64,000 nucleotides of DNA, taken from the NCBI RefSeq assembly GCF_040436345.1, contig NC_133223.1, positions 13,025,613 through 13,089,612 of the forward strand. Reading direction: 5' to 3'. Below the pieces are notes generated by a model, which saw nothing but the letters and a program-made list of their open reading frames with translations, ran no database searches and was not told the origin of the DNA. Below, piece after piece: positions 36,232 through 47,140 of this stretch. The position numbers were made by a program, and so were the translations under genes. This stretch comes from Pagrus major (lineage: Eukaryota; Chordata; Actinopteri; Spariformes; Sparidae). Numbering within the stretch: position 1 is the first letter of the stretch; each line of letters starts with the position of its first letter.

Positions 36232-39200
36232 ATGTTCAGGAAGATCAACAATGCGTTCCGTCCAAACCATCACGGACACAGAGGACGGGATGGTTCCGGC
36301 GGTCCTGGCGGTGGGCTCCGGTCCGAGCAGGACTACCACAGCGCCTGCACCGTCCGGCTGGTCCGCAGCACCTCCATGCTGGTGGTGGGGGAGAGGAGTC
36401 AGGCACCCGCCGCAGGCTCCACTTTAAAACGGAGCAAGAGCACCGTGAGCATCGAGTCGACCTTGTACTATTATCAGAGACAAGAGGACCGGATATGGCT
36501 CTACTCTCAGAACCAGAACTGCCTCGAGTACCTGGAGGCACTTGTGGCGTTGAGACGGCAGTACACAAAGAGTGTGAGTGACTTGAAAAGCAGCGATGCC
36601 AAGGCCACAGTGTCCTCCAAGAAGAAGCCGGCCCCGCCGCCGCCTCACAGGGAAGAGCCGGTAAGATCACAGCAGCTATCAGAGAGCGCAGAGCAGGAGC
36701 TATCACACACAGATGTTCTCCCGTTTCTTTATAACCGCAGATATCAAGAGCCAAAGCCTCCGCGCCTCCGGTCCCCGCAGAGGAGGACACTTTGCAGTTC
36801 TTTGATGCGGTCATCGCCAGCTGTGACAGCGAGCCTCTGCGCAAACCTTACCAGGATGATGGACACGCAGATGTGGACTTCATAGGTGTGTTTGAAAACC
36901 TTCTCCCATCCCCAAGTTCAGATGCTGATACTGTCTGTGTGTCCTCTTCTCTGTCCAAGTCCCTGCAGGGTTGAGAATGTGTCCGGTGGTCTGGAGCAGG
37001 GCTTCTCAAAGTTTCTTCTGACACACATTTGACCGAGGATCCCTATTTGATGAGATTTTGTCCCGGGGTCCTCCATCTGCTATGAATTTTGTTTTGAGAT
37101 GCTTTTAGTTTCATCACATAAAGTGTATGAGCTCGTGACCCAGATAGTCATGCGTTGTTGTGATCAGTGTGTCGCCCCTGGTGGCCCCCGGACCTCACTT
37201 TGAGAACCGCTGGTCTGGAGACCTGTAAATATAGAGAGCAGAGGTAGATTTACTCAAGTACTGTAAGTTTTACACACAAAATATTACATAACTTCATAAT
37301 GCAATGCTTTACATACAAACCAACATTAAGTACTTTTACTCAAGTATTGTAATTTTAAGATGCTTGTATTTCCATTTTCTGCTTCACTTTCACTAAACTA
37401 CATTTTAGAGGCAAATATAGACATTTTTACTCCACTACATTTGTTTGATAACTTTAGTTCCTAGTTACTTTGCAGACTGCATGCTGCATCAGAGCCAAGG
37501 TGGCAATTTTTAAAATCAATTTATTTAATTAGCAACCAGAGTGACAAAAAAAAATATTCCAATAAACAGAAAATGCTGAATATCAGATCTGAATATGGGC
37601 TGACCCACAGTCTGTACAGTACGTAGATGTAAATATATGTATAATTTACTTTTACATGCCAGAAAGTTACTTCTGATACGTAAGTTCATTTAATATCAAA
37701 TACTTTAAGACTTTTATTAAAGAGTCACTACTGGATGACTTTTACTTTTACCAAAGTAATATTTTAACACAATATCTTTACTTTTAACAGCTGACATTAA
37801 AATGTTGCTTACACGTTAGTGTTTTAATAATTATAATAATAAGCCTACGCATATAAACATCACAGGGGCTGTTCATGTGCCACACTGAGTGCTGTTCTTT
37901 GTTTATTTCCTCCACCACCGGAGTGCGAAGTAACTTTAAGTATATTTCCTCAGGACCTGTACTTTACCATATACTGTAAATCTGAGGTACTTGCATTTTA
38001 CTTGAGTATTTCCATTTTATACCACTTAACTTCTAGTCAACCCCATGTAATTGGATTTGATTCACCTCATCCAGTTACATTAAAACACCATATTAACACA
38101 AATATAACACTCAGAAAGGGGCCATTCATAGAGCACTGTTACTTTGGATACTTGAAGCATATAAAGCAGATAATACTTATTTTACTCAAATATTTTAAAT
38201 GCAATACTTGTAGAAGTATTTTCTCTACTGTTGCTTTTACTTCTGTGATGAGCCTCGACTCACATTCACGGCACACCCACCCAGGTGTGTTCACTCACTG
38301 TGCCTGATTAGACCTCGTCAGCTGTGAGTGTACAAACTGAGCTTGACTGACATGTTTATCAGCTTCCTGTCAGAGTTGTTGCACCTGTTCAGGCAGGATA
38401 AATTACACTTTAATCATACTAAATAAGTATTATAACATGAGCTTGATGTTATCACAAAGTTCCTTGACAACTTCATCTCTAACTCTGCTCAATTCAGCCA
38501 TTTAACAATTAAAAAACCACCTGTGTGGCGTTTCAATTTCAAACACGACACATCTCAAAGGGAAATATTGTGTACTTTACTCCTTTCACTTGTCAGTCGT
38601 AGTTACTAGTTTATATTGTACTTCGCTTTATATAAAGCATGCCATACTGTATATAGTAGTGCTAGTAGTTGTTGTTTGTAGCAAAAAAAGAAAAGAAGTA
38701 CTTTGAGAAGTACTCAAGTTGGTTTTGCTGTAGTAGCACCCATTCCTTTAATCAAATGACATGTATTGTAACAGTGCAGGATTGTTATATCACTACTTTG
38801 ACTTCAGTGAACATTTATTTTTGGCTCATCTCTGCAAGAAAAGCACAGGTGCCACTAATGATGTTAATCAGGGCTCAGCATGAAGCCACAGAACTGAGCT
38901 GAATCCAGCTGTAATTAGTGTTATTGATTACATCTGAGTGTTTCCTGCTTTGACATGTTCAGATGTAAGCTGTCTACTTCTTTCACCACTGGTTGGATGA
39001 GGTAGCGAAAAGGTCAAGTACGGTTGGAATATAATTTGTAAGATAATTTTTTATGCATTGCTCCTGGTCATCTGATAATCTAAACCAGCTCTCTTAGCTA
39101 TAATCATTTGGGGTCTTGCAGTCCAGAAGTTGAGATACATAACAGCTCTCACTGTTCATTCCCCACAGTGGCCTCCAGCTCGGCCGAACACGACCTCCAC

Positions 39201-39413
39201 TCCAACTGGGTCCTGCGGGTTCCTCGGGTCGCAGATGACTCCAAGCAGAAAGCGGTTCAAGATTGTGCCAAGGACAGCGCCCGGAGGAAGAAAAACCAGA
39301 GTGGGTCAACGAGTAGCCGACTGCGACTGCAGAGGAACCCGATCCATCTGCCCAAAGTGGTGGAGAGTGCATTCCAGACTCTGAGGTTCAAGCCTAAATT
39401 AAAAAAGCAGTGA
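36232..39413 (+). CDS. C13orf42-like uncharacterised protein, three coding exons
   Basis: Exons 36232-36660, 36741-36885 and 39169-39413 join in phase (donors gtaaga and gtgtgt; acceptors accgcag and cccacag) to give 272 residues. Exon 1 begins MFRKINNAFRPN and contains VRLVRSTSMLVVGERSQA, a serine-rich patch (KRSKSTVSIESTLYYYQRQE), then LYSQNQNCLEYLEALVALR, which looks helical, and a proline-rich end (PAPPPPHREEP). Exon 2 has LQFFDAVIASCDSE. Exon 3 opens VASSSAEHDLHSNWVLRVPR and ends basic (LRFKPKLKKQ). No signal peptide or membrane segment is visible. The order of these blocks fits my memory of human C13orf42, which is next to RNASEH2B on 13q14; here too rnaseh2b is the neighbour, in convergent orientation. 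Function unknown. Intron 2 carries two repeats. Confidence 0.8.
36997..37212. mobile_element. 216-bp hAT-type MITE with perfect 8-bp target duplication
   Basis: Ends CAGGGCTTCTCAAAGT and ACTTTGAGAACCGCTG are inverted repeats. The 8-bp GTCTGGAG flanks both sides (36989-36996 and 37213-37220) without mismatch, which indicates a fairly recent insertion. It lies in intron 2 of the C13orf42-like gene. Confidence 0.93.
37225..38240. repeat. dispersed teleost repeat (tactcaagta type)
   Basis: Multiple returns of tttactcaagta, acttttact and tttccattttctgc-like blocks, as in a widespread fish repeat. The first 350 bp aligns with 33190-33450. It fills much of intron 2 of the C13orf42-like gene. Confidence 0.6.
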
Positions 39414-39550
39414 AGCTTGATAGACATTTGAAACCTGCACTGCCACGCTGCTGACGTAGAGCTCCACCTGGTTTGTACAGGACAGACACCGTGCACTGCT
39501 GACGATCCATCCGGACATTAATACTTACATTAAACATTGACAGCAATTTC

Positions 39551-39556
39551 AATAAA
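39551..39556 (+). promoter_or_regulatory. poly(A) signal of the C13orf42-like gene
   Basis: AATAAA 138 bases after the stop codon, giving a compact 3' UTR. Confidence 0.6.
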
Positions 39557-40680
39557 GTACATTTAAAACAAGGCAACTCTTCTTGGTCCCAAGTTTTTCA
39601 CAGCAGGCTTGCCCAGGTGTTACTAATAACATTAACAATGGCTCTGTTCTATTCACGTGTCCTAATGAGTCGTGACAGTGTGACTGATCCAATATGAACA
39701 ATACCGGGACCCTGAAACTGAAGCAGCTAAATGGAATCCAGCCATCACTAATGTCATTATTTTCTCCTGTGACATGTCAAACTGTCTTATGTGATAAAGC
39801 CTTTGCAGTATTATTTGTTTCAGGCATTTTCTAAACCGTTAACTGCAAATTAATATGAATCTAAATGGAAATCTGTGATATGCACCACCAGGATGCCACT
39901 TTAAATGAGAGAAATGAAAAACATTTTACAGCACAGTCTGAAATAAAGTCTTTCATTCCTTCCTTCCGACATCTCAAGATTACACTGACCCTTCAGTCAG
40001 AGCCGCAGCATTTCTTTTAAGTGTGCCTTTGATCAGAGTTAAATGAGAGAAATGTCCAATATTGTGACAGGTATGGCATTTAAGGTGAGCACAGTTTATG
40101 GGTTCAGCTGTGCAGAAGGACTGCAGACTTTTGTGGCATCAAAGCCAACGGCAGAAAATGCAATGTTTCAGCCTTTCGGTGGCTGAGAGGTAAACATATT
40201 TCAGAGTGTTGCATGAATACCTGTTGATTTCAGAGCTAGGTTGAGACTCAGCCCAAGGATCGAGTTCACTGAACAGTTCAGAGCCAGCTCAGGTCGTTCT
40301 GCTCATCAATGCAGAGGATGAAACGATCTTATATATGAAAGGTATATATACCAAATTAGAAAAAAAACACATTTCTAACCTTTGACATATCCAGCAATGT
40401 TGAGATTTTGTCCCTCAAAATGTATTTTACGAGGAGGTGAATATATGTTTTTGCTGCCTTCGAGGCTCTGAATAGGTTTTCATATAAACCGATGATCCTC
40501 AATCTCTATCTGCATACTTATATACCACTGGCCTTTTGTTAACATGCTAAAACCTAACAAACATTTATCTGGTAACAAAATCAATCCTGCATAATCACTT
40601 GCCATTATTCTTTTCCGATCTCCGTCTCATCTCATTCAAATCATTTAAAATGAAATCAAACGCCTCAACATTTTCTTTTC
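39557..40680. other. spacer between convergent 3' ends
   Basis: About 1.1 kb between the ends of the C13orf42-like gene and rnaseh2b. I see no exon, RNA gene or clear transposon end in it. Confidence 0.6.
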
Positions 40681-40686
40681 TTTATT
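40681..40686 (-). promoter_or_regulatory. rnaseh2b: poly(A) signal of rnaseh2b
   Basis: AATAAA on the minus strand only about 25 bases past the stop codon, so the 3' UTR is very short. Confidence 0.6.
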
Positions 40687-40710
40687 ACAAAAACACAAAC
40701 TGTACAACAA

Positions 40711-43700
40711 CTACTTCTTTTCTGCTTTGACCTTGGGACTGAAGAAGGATGACATTGTTTTCATGCCACTCTTGTCCACTTTAGCCAGACTTTTCTGAGC
40801 AGCAGTCATCTTCTTGGGTGGCTGGAATAAGCGGGAGAAAAATCAACCTGATAAGTCAACAAATTTGCACATTGATGGCGCATTACATTACATATTGTGA
40901 ACTTAAATTAAAGCTGAGAAAAAAAACACACTCCTACAAGTCCCATTGACCCAGAGGAAGCTTAAGGGAAGCAAGAGGAAGACTAGCAACACTAACAATC
41001 ACTCAAGGTCTTTAAAGAAAAAAAGACTTGGAGATGAAAGCAAACAAATGATCTGTGAAGCCATTGTGTAATAATCAATGCTGCTGATCAAAGCCTCCAG
41101 TAACTATTTGGTCTATTCAGGCAGACTGCCTTGTACACACTCACTTTCCGAACAAAGTCTGCGCTGTTGAATTTGGTGTAGTCCTCTCCAGCCTCCACCG
41201 GATTGTCTGAAAGTTTCCGTTTCTGCCAAACGAGGAAGTAAGAAAAGCTTTTCATGTCAAAAAGCACCAAACTTTTTAACCATAGACACACGCCACTAGA
41301 AGCCGGGATGTGGTCACACTGTCGGGGACAAAGCTCTCATAACCAAACTTAAAAACACAGAAGTTCAAAGTGAGGATTTCATCTCTAACGCGTGATCAAA
41401 AATATGCAAATGCAACAATGTTAGAGCAAGGTGAAGGACTACAGAGAACATGCACAGCGCATTTGAAAAGCTGTCGAAGGAGAAGAGAGTAATGCTACAG
41501 ACCTGACTCACGTCAAAGAGAGACATTAACGTACCTTTGAAGGAGGTTCTGTCTCCTTAGGGCTTGTGAGCTCTGGTAACCTGTGGAGTAGAGGCACACT
41601 TGATCAGCATCACCACCATACTTTAGGAATGATAATGATTGTAACTTACAAGTTGGGCTGAACAATTAACCAAAATATTATTAATATTAAAAGTGCAACA
41701 TGTAAGACTTTAAGTTGCAAACATTCAAATCTTAAATAAATTGGCAAAAGACTGAAAAAAACAAACCAAATTTTGGTTCTGTGTTGTAGTAATGTAGTTC
41801 TTTGACATCTAGAAGTTACTTGGTCCTGCATAAAAAGATGAGTGCCACAGATGTTGTTAAACATAGCTTCAGAGCTGAAAAACCCACTTTGAGTTATTTT
41901 GACTAGTTTTTCCAAAGAAGGATTTTTTTAATTTCTTTGAAACTTTAGTATGTGAAAGTGCTGATATTCATTGCAAATATATAATAAAATGCAAAGATCT
42001 TACGTAACTCCTTCATTGTTTATGATTCTTGAAATTAGCTATTATTTGGTACTTTTAACTCGCTGTAATGTTACATTCAGTGGTTTTATTTCATCAGTAG
42101 ATTTTAGTGCCGTGTTGACTTCAGGTTTTCTATCTGTCTGATACCTGTTGAGCCCGTTTTTCATTGGGTTCTAGAAATTTGCAAGCTGCACAGCTAACTG
42201 AGATAACTAGCTAACCGCCACTACAGTTAGCAGCACTTAGTGGTTACTTTGGCGATGCCCCCTATTTGTTTTGAGTATGAAATCAACAGGTGGCCAATTC
42301 TTACATACTGCACCTTTGATACATTCTGAATAAACAGCGACCACTGCTCTGTGCAGCAGCGGGGGGCGTGGCTTCAGCACTTCATGGCTCTGCAGACGGA
42401 AGGGCTCACGGGTAAGTAGACGTAAACAAAATGGCAGTTAGCTTAGTTAAACAAGCCTGGATGAGTAGGGAGATGTGGTCAACACAGGTTTCCTATTTGT
42501 CAGCAAGAACTGGAGGTGAGATTTTAAGCTTCTGTCAACAGCAGTGTGCTAGCTAACGTTAGCCTCAAGGGCTACAATGTTTAACATTGCTTGGCAATCG
42601 TAAATATCGAACATGTTTGACATTATCAGGGCGGCCCTGATGAGTCTGTGAGCAGTTAAGGGGACTTGAGACTGGATTTGTAAACCCCTCACATTACCAG
42701 ATAATCTGTGCCGAACAGCATGTTTTAAACGGGCACTGCACTAGTACAAATGTAAATGAAGCGCTGTGGTGCTGAGGAGATGCTGGGGCATAAAAATAAT
42801 TTTCTCATGATATAAAGAAGCATGCTTGTTTGGTAAAGACCATGGCTTAAATCATGACTCATATCCAATATCTGTCAAATTAGTCGCTATATGACTTGTT
42901 TTGCACATTGTTCAGCCCTACTTGTAGATGCTGGATGTCTGGACTTACTGCAAGTGTTTGAGAAGGGCTTTGCTCAGGTCTTCACTGATGTACTCTGATA
43001 TCAGGCCATGGGCGTAGCGCAGGTAGTCCTCTGTATCATAAAGATGAGAGAATGAGTGGCAGTAATTAGATACATATAATCCTACTTTATACAGGTTGAG
43101 GTTGGGGAAACATTCTTTGGGGATCATAACTCATAGACGTAAACTATGCAATATTACTGCCATCTATTGGTCAATGTCATGTCTGCTGCAAAAAAGGAAA
43201 AATAGAAAAATATGGAAATGAGGCCTTTAAATGTCTTTTTCAAATGAAGGTAAAACTGGAATTCACACAACAATGAGATAGGACTTAAACAGTGAGGTGG
43301 CCTGATGTTAAAGCCACTTACCCTCAGGGCAGTCTGCCTCTGACTTCACTCTGACATATGTTGTAGATTTGACTCCTTCTCCCACAGAGATATTTCTCTT
43401 TTTGAGTGCAACAACCGTCCTCTCCACCTACATCGACAAGTAAAGAAACTGTATGTAATTCCACTGTGTGAAATAAATGGTGCATTTCCACACAGAGCGA
43501 ACGGATATGTTTGAATTTCATATAAGATAGCTGTGATGATTACCTTTTTCTTCAACCAATTCATCGTCTTCTCTTGACTGTATCGATGGAACTTCAGTGT
43601 TCCCACCTCTGGAAGTATAAAACACAGCATTTAAACATTGCAATCAGTATAAGATTAAGAGTTTATTGATGTTAGCTTCAAAAATAAAATTCACCTTTTT

Positions 43701-46700
43701 CCTCTGCAATGTGGTGCAGGGAGGTCAGGGAACGTGTGCAGCTCAGCAGCCTTGAGCAAGCTGGGAATTCTTCATCCATAACAACTTGATCCACAGGCTG
43801 GAACTTCCCCTGAGTGGGAAATAAGATATTGTGACTTCATAAATAAGTTCATTTGGTATCAAACGGTCAGTCTGTTGAGACTCCGGTGCAGAGTTAACGC
43901 CTTCTGACAACTTCAGAAGGAGCCTTACATACATATTGTATCTTGTTTATTTGACTTGAATAGAAAAACCAATATCAGATGTCCTTGAAGGAGTGATACA
44001 CGTGGAGCCGTCTCTGCACAGCATCTCCAGCTAAAGCAGCTCTACCCAGACCCGCTATCTACTGTTTGTAAGACAGGTGAAATCTAAAGCAACACAACTC
44101 TTTGGCTTAAAGATGAAACACAGCAATGTAGCCTGCCACCACATTATGAATACAGACCTTTTGCTTCCATAACATATCCAGAGTATATTTAATTAGATCG
44201 CTCACACAAAATGTGTGATGCAAAAAAGAATTGTCTTAAGCAATTAACTGGGAAAGTTTCATTGCGATGTCTATTACTTATATTGTTACCCTATTCACCA
44301 TTTCTTGTTTAAAATGTATGGCGTTTAATAACACTTATCTTTAAAGGCCAGTTTCTAAAATTGAGTTTTTTCCTTGCACTCTGAGCCAGACATCTCCACT
44401 TCAGTGACACAAGTTTACAGTTTTATTCCGATCCATTTTCTGAAGGTTTTCACAGAGTGGTTTGTTCATATATCATTCATAGCCTGAGTTATATAACATT
44501 TAATTTCTAAAAACATGGCAAAAATGTTGTTTTTATGGCTGTTTACAGCATTTTCTGACTCATGGAGTGATACAAACAGACATATAAAATTCCCTCAGTA
44601 AAAACTTTAATATATCAACAAAATCAAACAAGAAATTTGAACCTGGCTTTGTCCAATATTCATATTCTTTTATGGAAATGTATGCAAATAAGTGTATATC
44701 TATTCAGATGATTCCACATTTTTATATATAAACATACACTTTTTTAGAAAACTTGTAGTACAAAAACTGTATCTTATCCTGTGTTCATGTAATGTGTGAT
44801 GTCTATTAGTTGTTTCTCCCCCCTCTATCTGCCTGTAGTCTCTCCCCTTAACATCTGTCTCTATGTGTGTTAAATTAACAAGACAAATACAATACAAACA
44901 ATATCTCTAAAGTTTTGTAATACTAACAAAGAGGTAAACAGATTTAGAGTGCTGTCAGGCTATACAAGAAGCAGTTTCATTGCACAATGAATGCAAGCAT
45001 CACAATCTAATGATAACGTTCATTAAAAGGTATATCCCCCCCGTAGAGGGGATCACACTCTTACTCTGGCAGGGTATTTAAGGTGCAGAACACGACTGCT
45101 TTGCAGTTAAATAATCAGCACAAAAACATCACTGGAACAACCACTGTGAGATTAATAGAGATTCACTTTTCTTACCTCTTTGCCAGATTTAATCAAATAG
45201 GGCAACATGAGATAGAGCGGATCCATCGGTGTTACAAAGAGAAGTCTCCCATCTGTTTAAAAAAAAAGAGACACCCATGTAGCAGTGTTTGTAATTGTGA
45301 TTAGGTTAGTTCAGAGTTACAGTGTAATGAGGAATGAGACCAACCTCTCTGTACCGTCTGTCCGATAAACCAGGAGTGGAAATCTTCTTCAAAGGCTTTG
45401 ACCTCAAACAGCTGTACATCACCACTACTCAGCATATACAGAGAACCTGCATCTGCAGGATAGAAAAATGAGGAACAGTGTTACTTTCACTACCACATCT
45501 TCAAATGCACATCACACAAGATATAGAATTAAATAGCTGAGGAACCTCAGGCACTTTTGTATTTATTGTATTTTTTAACCATACGTTGACTCAATGTGTT
45601 ACTAGGGCTGCAACTAACAATCATTTTCATTATCGACCTGCAGCAATTTCGATCACCAGTTTTATTTTAAATTATCAAAACTTACATTTGTATTTAGTTT
45701 CTCTCTAAAACGTTGGATGTGTCCCTGACAAACAAACTCTAACGAACATGTTGAATGTGTTTCCTTCCTCATTAAACATTTCCAGAGCCAATGTTTAAAG
45801 TTCTGAATTGTTTACACTGGACTTGCCAAATATATTGAAATACTGATTTTGATTGCTTGACACAGTTCCAATACTCACTGTCCACTTTATCGATATACTG
45901 TTACCAACTGTGTTTTCTGGCTCTCCGGCAGCACCCACGTAGGTCTGCATCTTCCAACTCTAAATTCATTTAGATGCCGTAGTGTTTCACACACATTATA
46001 TAAGCCTTGTTACATTTATCCTTTATTAAAAAGTGTAAAATCTTATGCCCTCAATGTTGTATTGATGTTAAATAAAACAGATCCATGCACGGCTAGAGGT
46101 CAAAAACTTCCAAGAGAGCCTGAAATCATCAAGTCTTTAAATAAATAGGAATACCTTAAATTCCATGATTTCCCTTTTATAAATTCGTTGAGGTTTTTTA
46201 AAATGGACTGATGGTTGTACAAAACAGGTAATATGAAGACTTCACCTCAGCCTCTGGAAACTTCTGTTGATAAACCTCAGGATAAATAAATTGTTAGTTG
46301 CAGCCACATACGGATCTCGTTATAGTAATAAGGAATATAGACCTGTGGAGGGATTCCTTAGTCTCACAAAAGCTGGGTCAATGTCGTGCTTCTGTGTGTC
46401 GATGGCAGAGTCTGTGGACACCAAAACAAAAGTAAGATTCATGACAACTGAGAAGTTTAACACAAGTGATCAACGTTCATTCTCATTAGTAACTTATTCC
46501 CATGTTACATGCAGCTTAAGTTAGGGGCACGCTAACATAATGGATAGCAATTCTGCCTCTAGTCATTCAGTTTATGTGATGACAAAGTTATCAAGGTCTA
46601 ACAACTTTGCTATGTACGTAGCTAAGCTAGCTAGCCTAGCTGGGGTTAGCTCAAACTGACAGTCTCGTCCCGCTGCTGCACCTACCTGCGGCGATGACAA

Positions 46701-46749
46701 CCCAACTGTCACTTTGCACATTAGGTGTTCGCTTCTTTTTGGTGGCCAT
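40711..46749 (-). CDS. rnaseh2b: ribonuclease H2 subunit B, complete, eleven coding exons
   Basis: RNASEH2B is a structural subunit of nuclear RNase H2, which removes ribonucleotides from DNA and degrades RNA:DNA hybrids. Coding exons in gene order: 46686-46749, 46343-46411, 45345-45452, 45176-45252, 43695-43809, 43544-43608, 43322-43427, 42949-43030, 41535-41580, 41145-41222, 40711-40821. Phases agree throughout and give 306 residues (human 312, also eleven exons). Recognised blocks: FEVKAFEEDFHSWFIGQTVQ, LMLPYLIKSGKEGKFQPVDQ, YSQEKTMNWLKKK, YLRYAHGLISEYI, LSDNPVEAGEDYTKFN and MTAAQKSLAKVDKSGMK. The C-terminal MKTMSSFF (290-297) corresponds to the PCNA-binding box. Residues matching human K162, T163, A177 and V185, sites of Aicardi-Goutieres variants, are conserved (K158, T159, A173, V181). 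The exon 3 donor is the weakest (gttggt). The N-terminus (MATKKKRTPN) differs from mammals. Intron 2 and intron 8 hold transposons. Confidence 0.97.
41655..42920. mobile_element. hAT-like element in rnaseh2b intron 8, split by a nested insertion
   Basis: Left end GGGCTGAACAATTAA (41655) and right end ATTGTTCAGCCCTA (to 42920) are inverted repeats. The copy A MITE at 41689-42317 sits just inside the left end, so it inserted later. No transposase frame. Confidence 0.65.
41689..42317. mobile_element. MITE copy A (AAAGGTG-family), best-preserved ends
   Basis: Left aaaagtgcaacatgtaaga and right tcttacatactgcaccttt are 19-bp inverted repeats with three mismatches. The left end matches copy B at 26685. 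It is 629 bp with no frame and is nested inside the larger element in rnaseh2b intron 8. Confidence 0.8.
44236..44700. repeat. second copy of the 570-bp-period repeat
   Basis: Begins caattaactgggaaagtttc, then follows the same order of blocks as 20970-21530, ending ...aaataagtgta. It is in rnaseh2b intron 4, about 100 bp shorter than the first copy, and lacks the TGTC microsatellite. Confidence 0.6.
45606..46306. mobile_element. inverted-repeat element in rnaseh2b intron 2
   Basis: Left GGGCTGCAACTAACAAT and right attgttagttgcagcc are inverted complements. A further repeat with a tactgattttgattgcttga block and a tatcgatatactg block (about 45835-45915) lies inside. The termini match a very common teleost non-autonomous element. 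Confidence 0.75.
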
Positions 46750-47140
46750 GTTGTGTAAAACAGCTTAAGGAGATGAGTTTCTGACGACTGGGTTTGTTAT
46801 TCGTACAAGCTCGAAGCTTCTTGTGGCTAAAAACAGAGTCGGCCTCGCTGGACGTGATGGTAACTTTCTGCCTGACGACATGGGCTCAGAAAAGGCGCCC
46901 TTGCTCGGTGCACTTCCTGTGTTTGTCACGCAGGATAAAAACAAGATATTTATTATCGCGCTGACGGTTCATTTGCACCACGTTTTTCAAGCAATCGATA
47001 CTAAACACGTTTTTAACACACATTCATACTCTGGCGTCGAAACGAGCTCAGAAATAAGCGAACAAGACGCAGTGGTAGACTTTGAAGTCACCCTGCTCAC
47101 ACTGTTTTGAATGCAGTGGTACAGTCCGCGGTGACGTCAT
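46750..47140 (-). promoter_or_regulatory. rnaseh2b: rnaseh2b promoter region with a CRE
   Basis: Sequence directly upstream of the rnaseh2b start, with several CpGs and no TATA motif. The perfect palindrome TGACGTCA, a CREB/ATF site, is at 47132-47139, about 385 bp from the ATG. The transcription start is not determined. Confidence 0.4.

Noticed and set aside
42230-42251. miR-15/16-like word tagcagcacttagtggtt near a 13q14-syntenic gene
   Set aside because: It starts with the nine bases of the miR-15 5' end, but it lies inside the copy A MITE, has only a small local stem (aaccgccacta / tagtggtt) and no precursor-length hairpin.
46823-47110. 95-codon plus-strand frame upstream of rnaseh2b as a divergent gene
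   Set aside because: No recognisable domain and no downstream exon; it lies in CpG-containing promoter-like DNA where chance frames are common.
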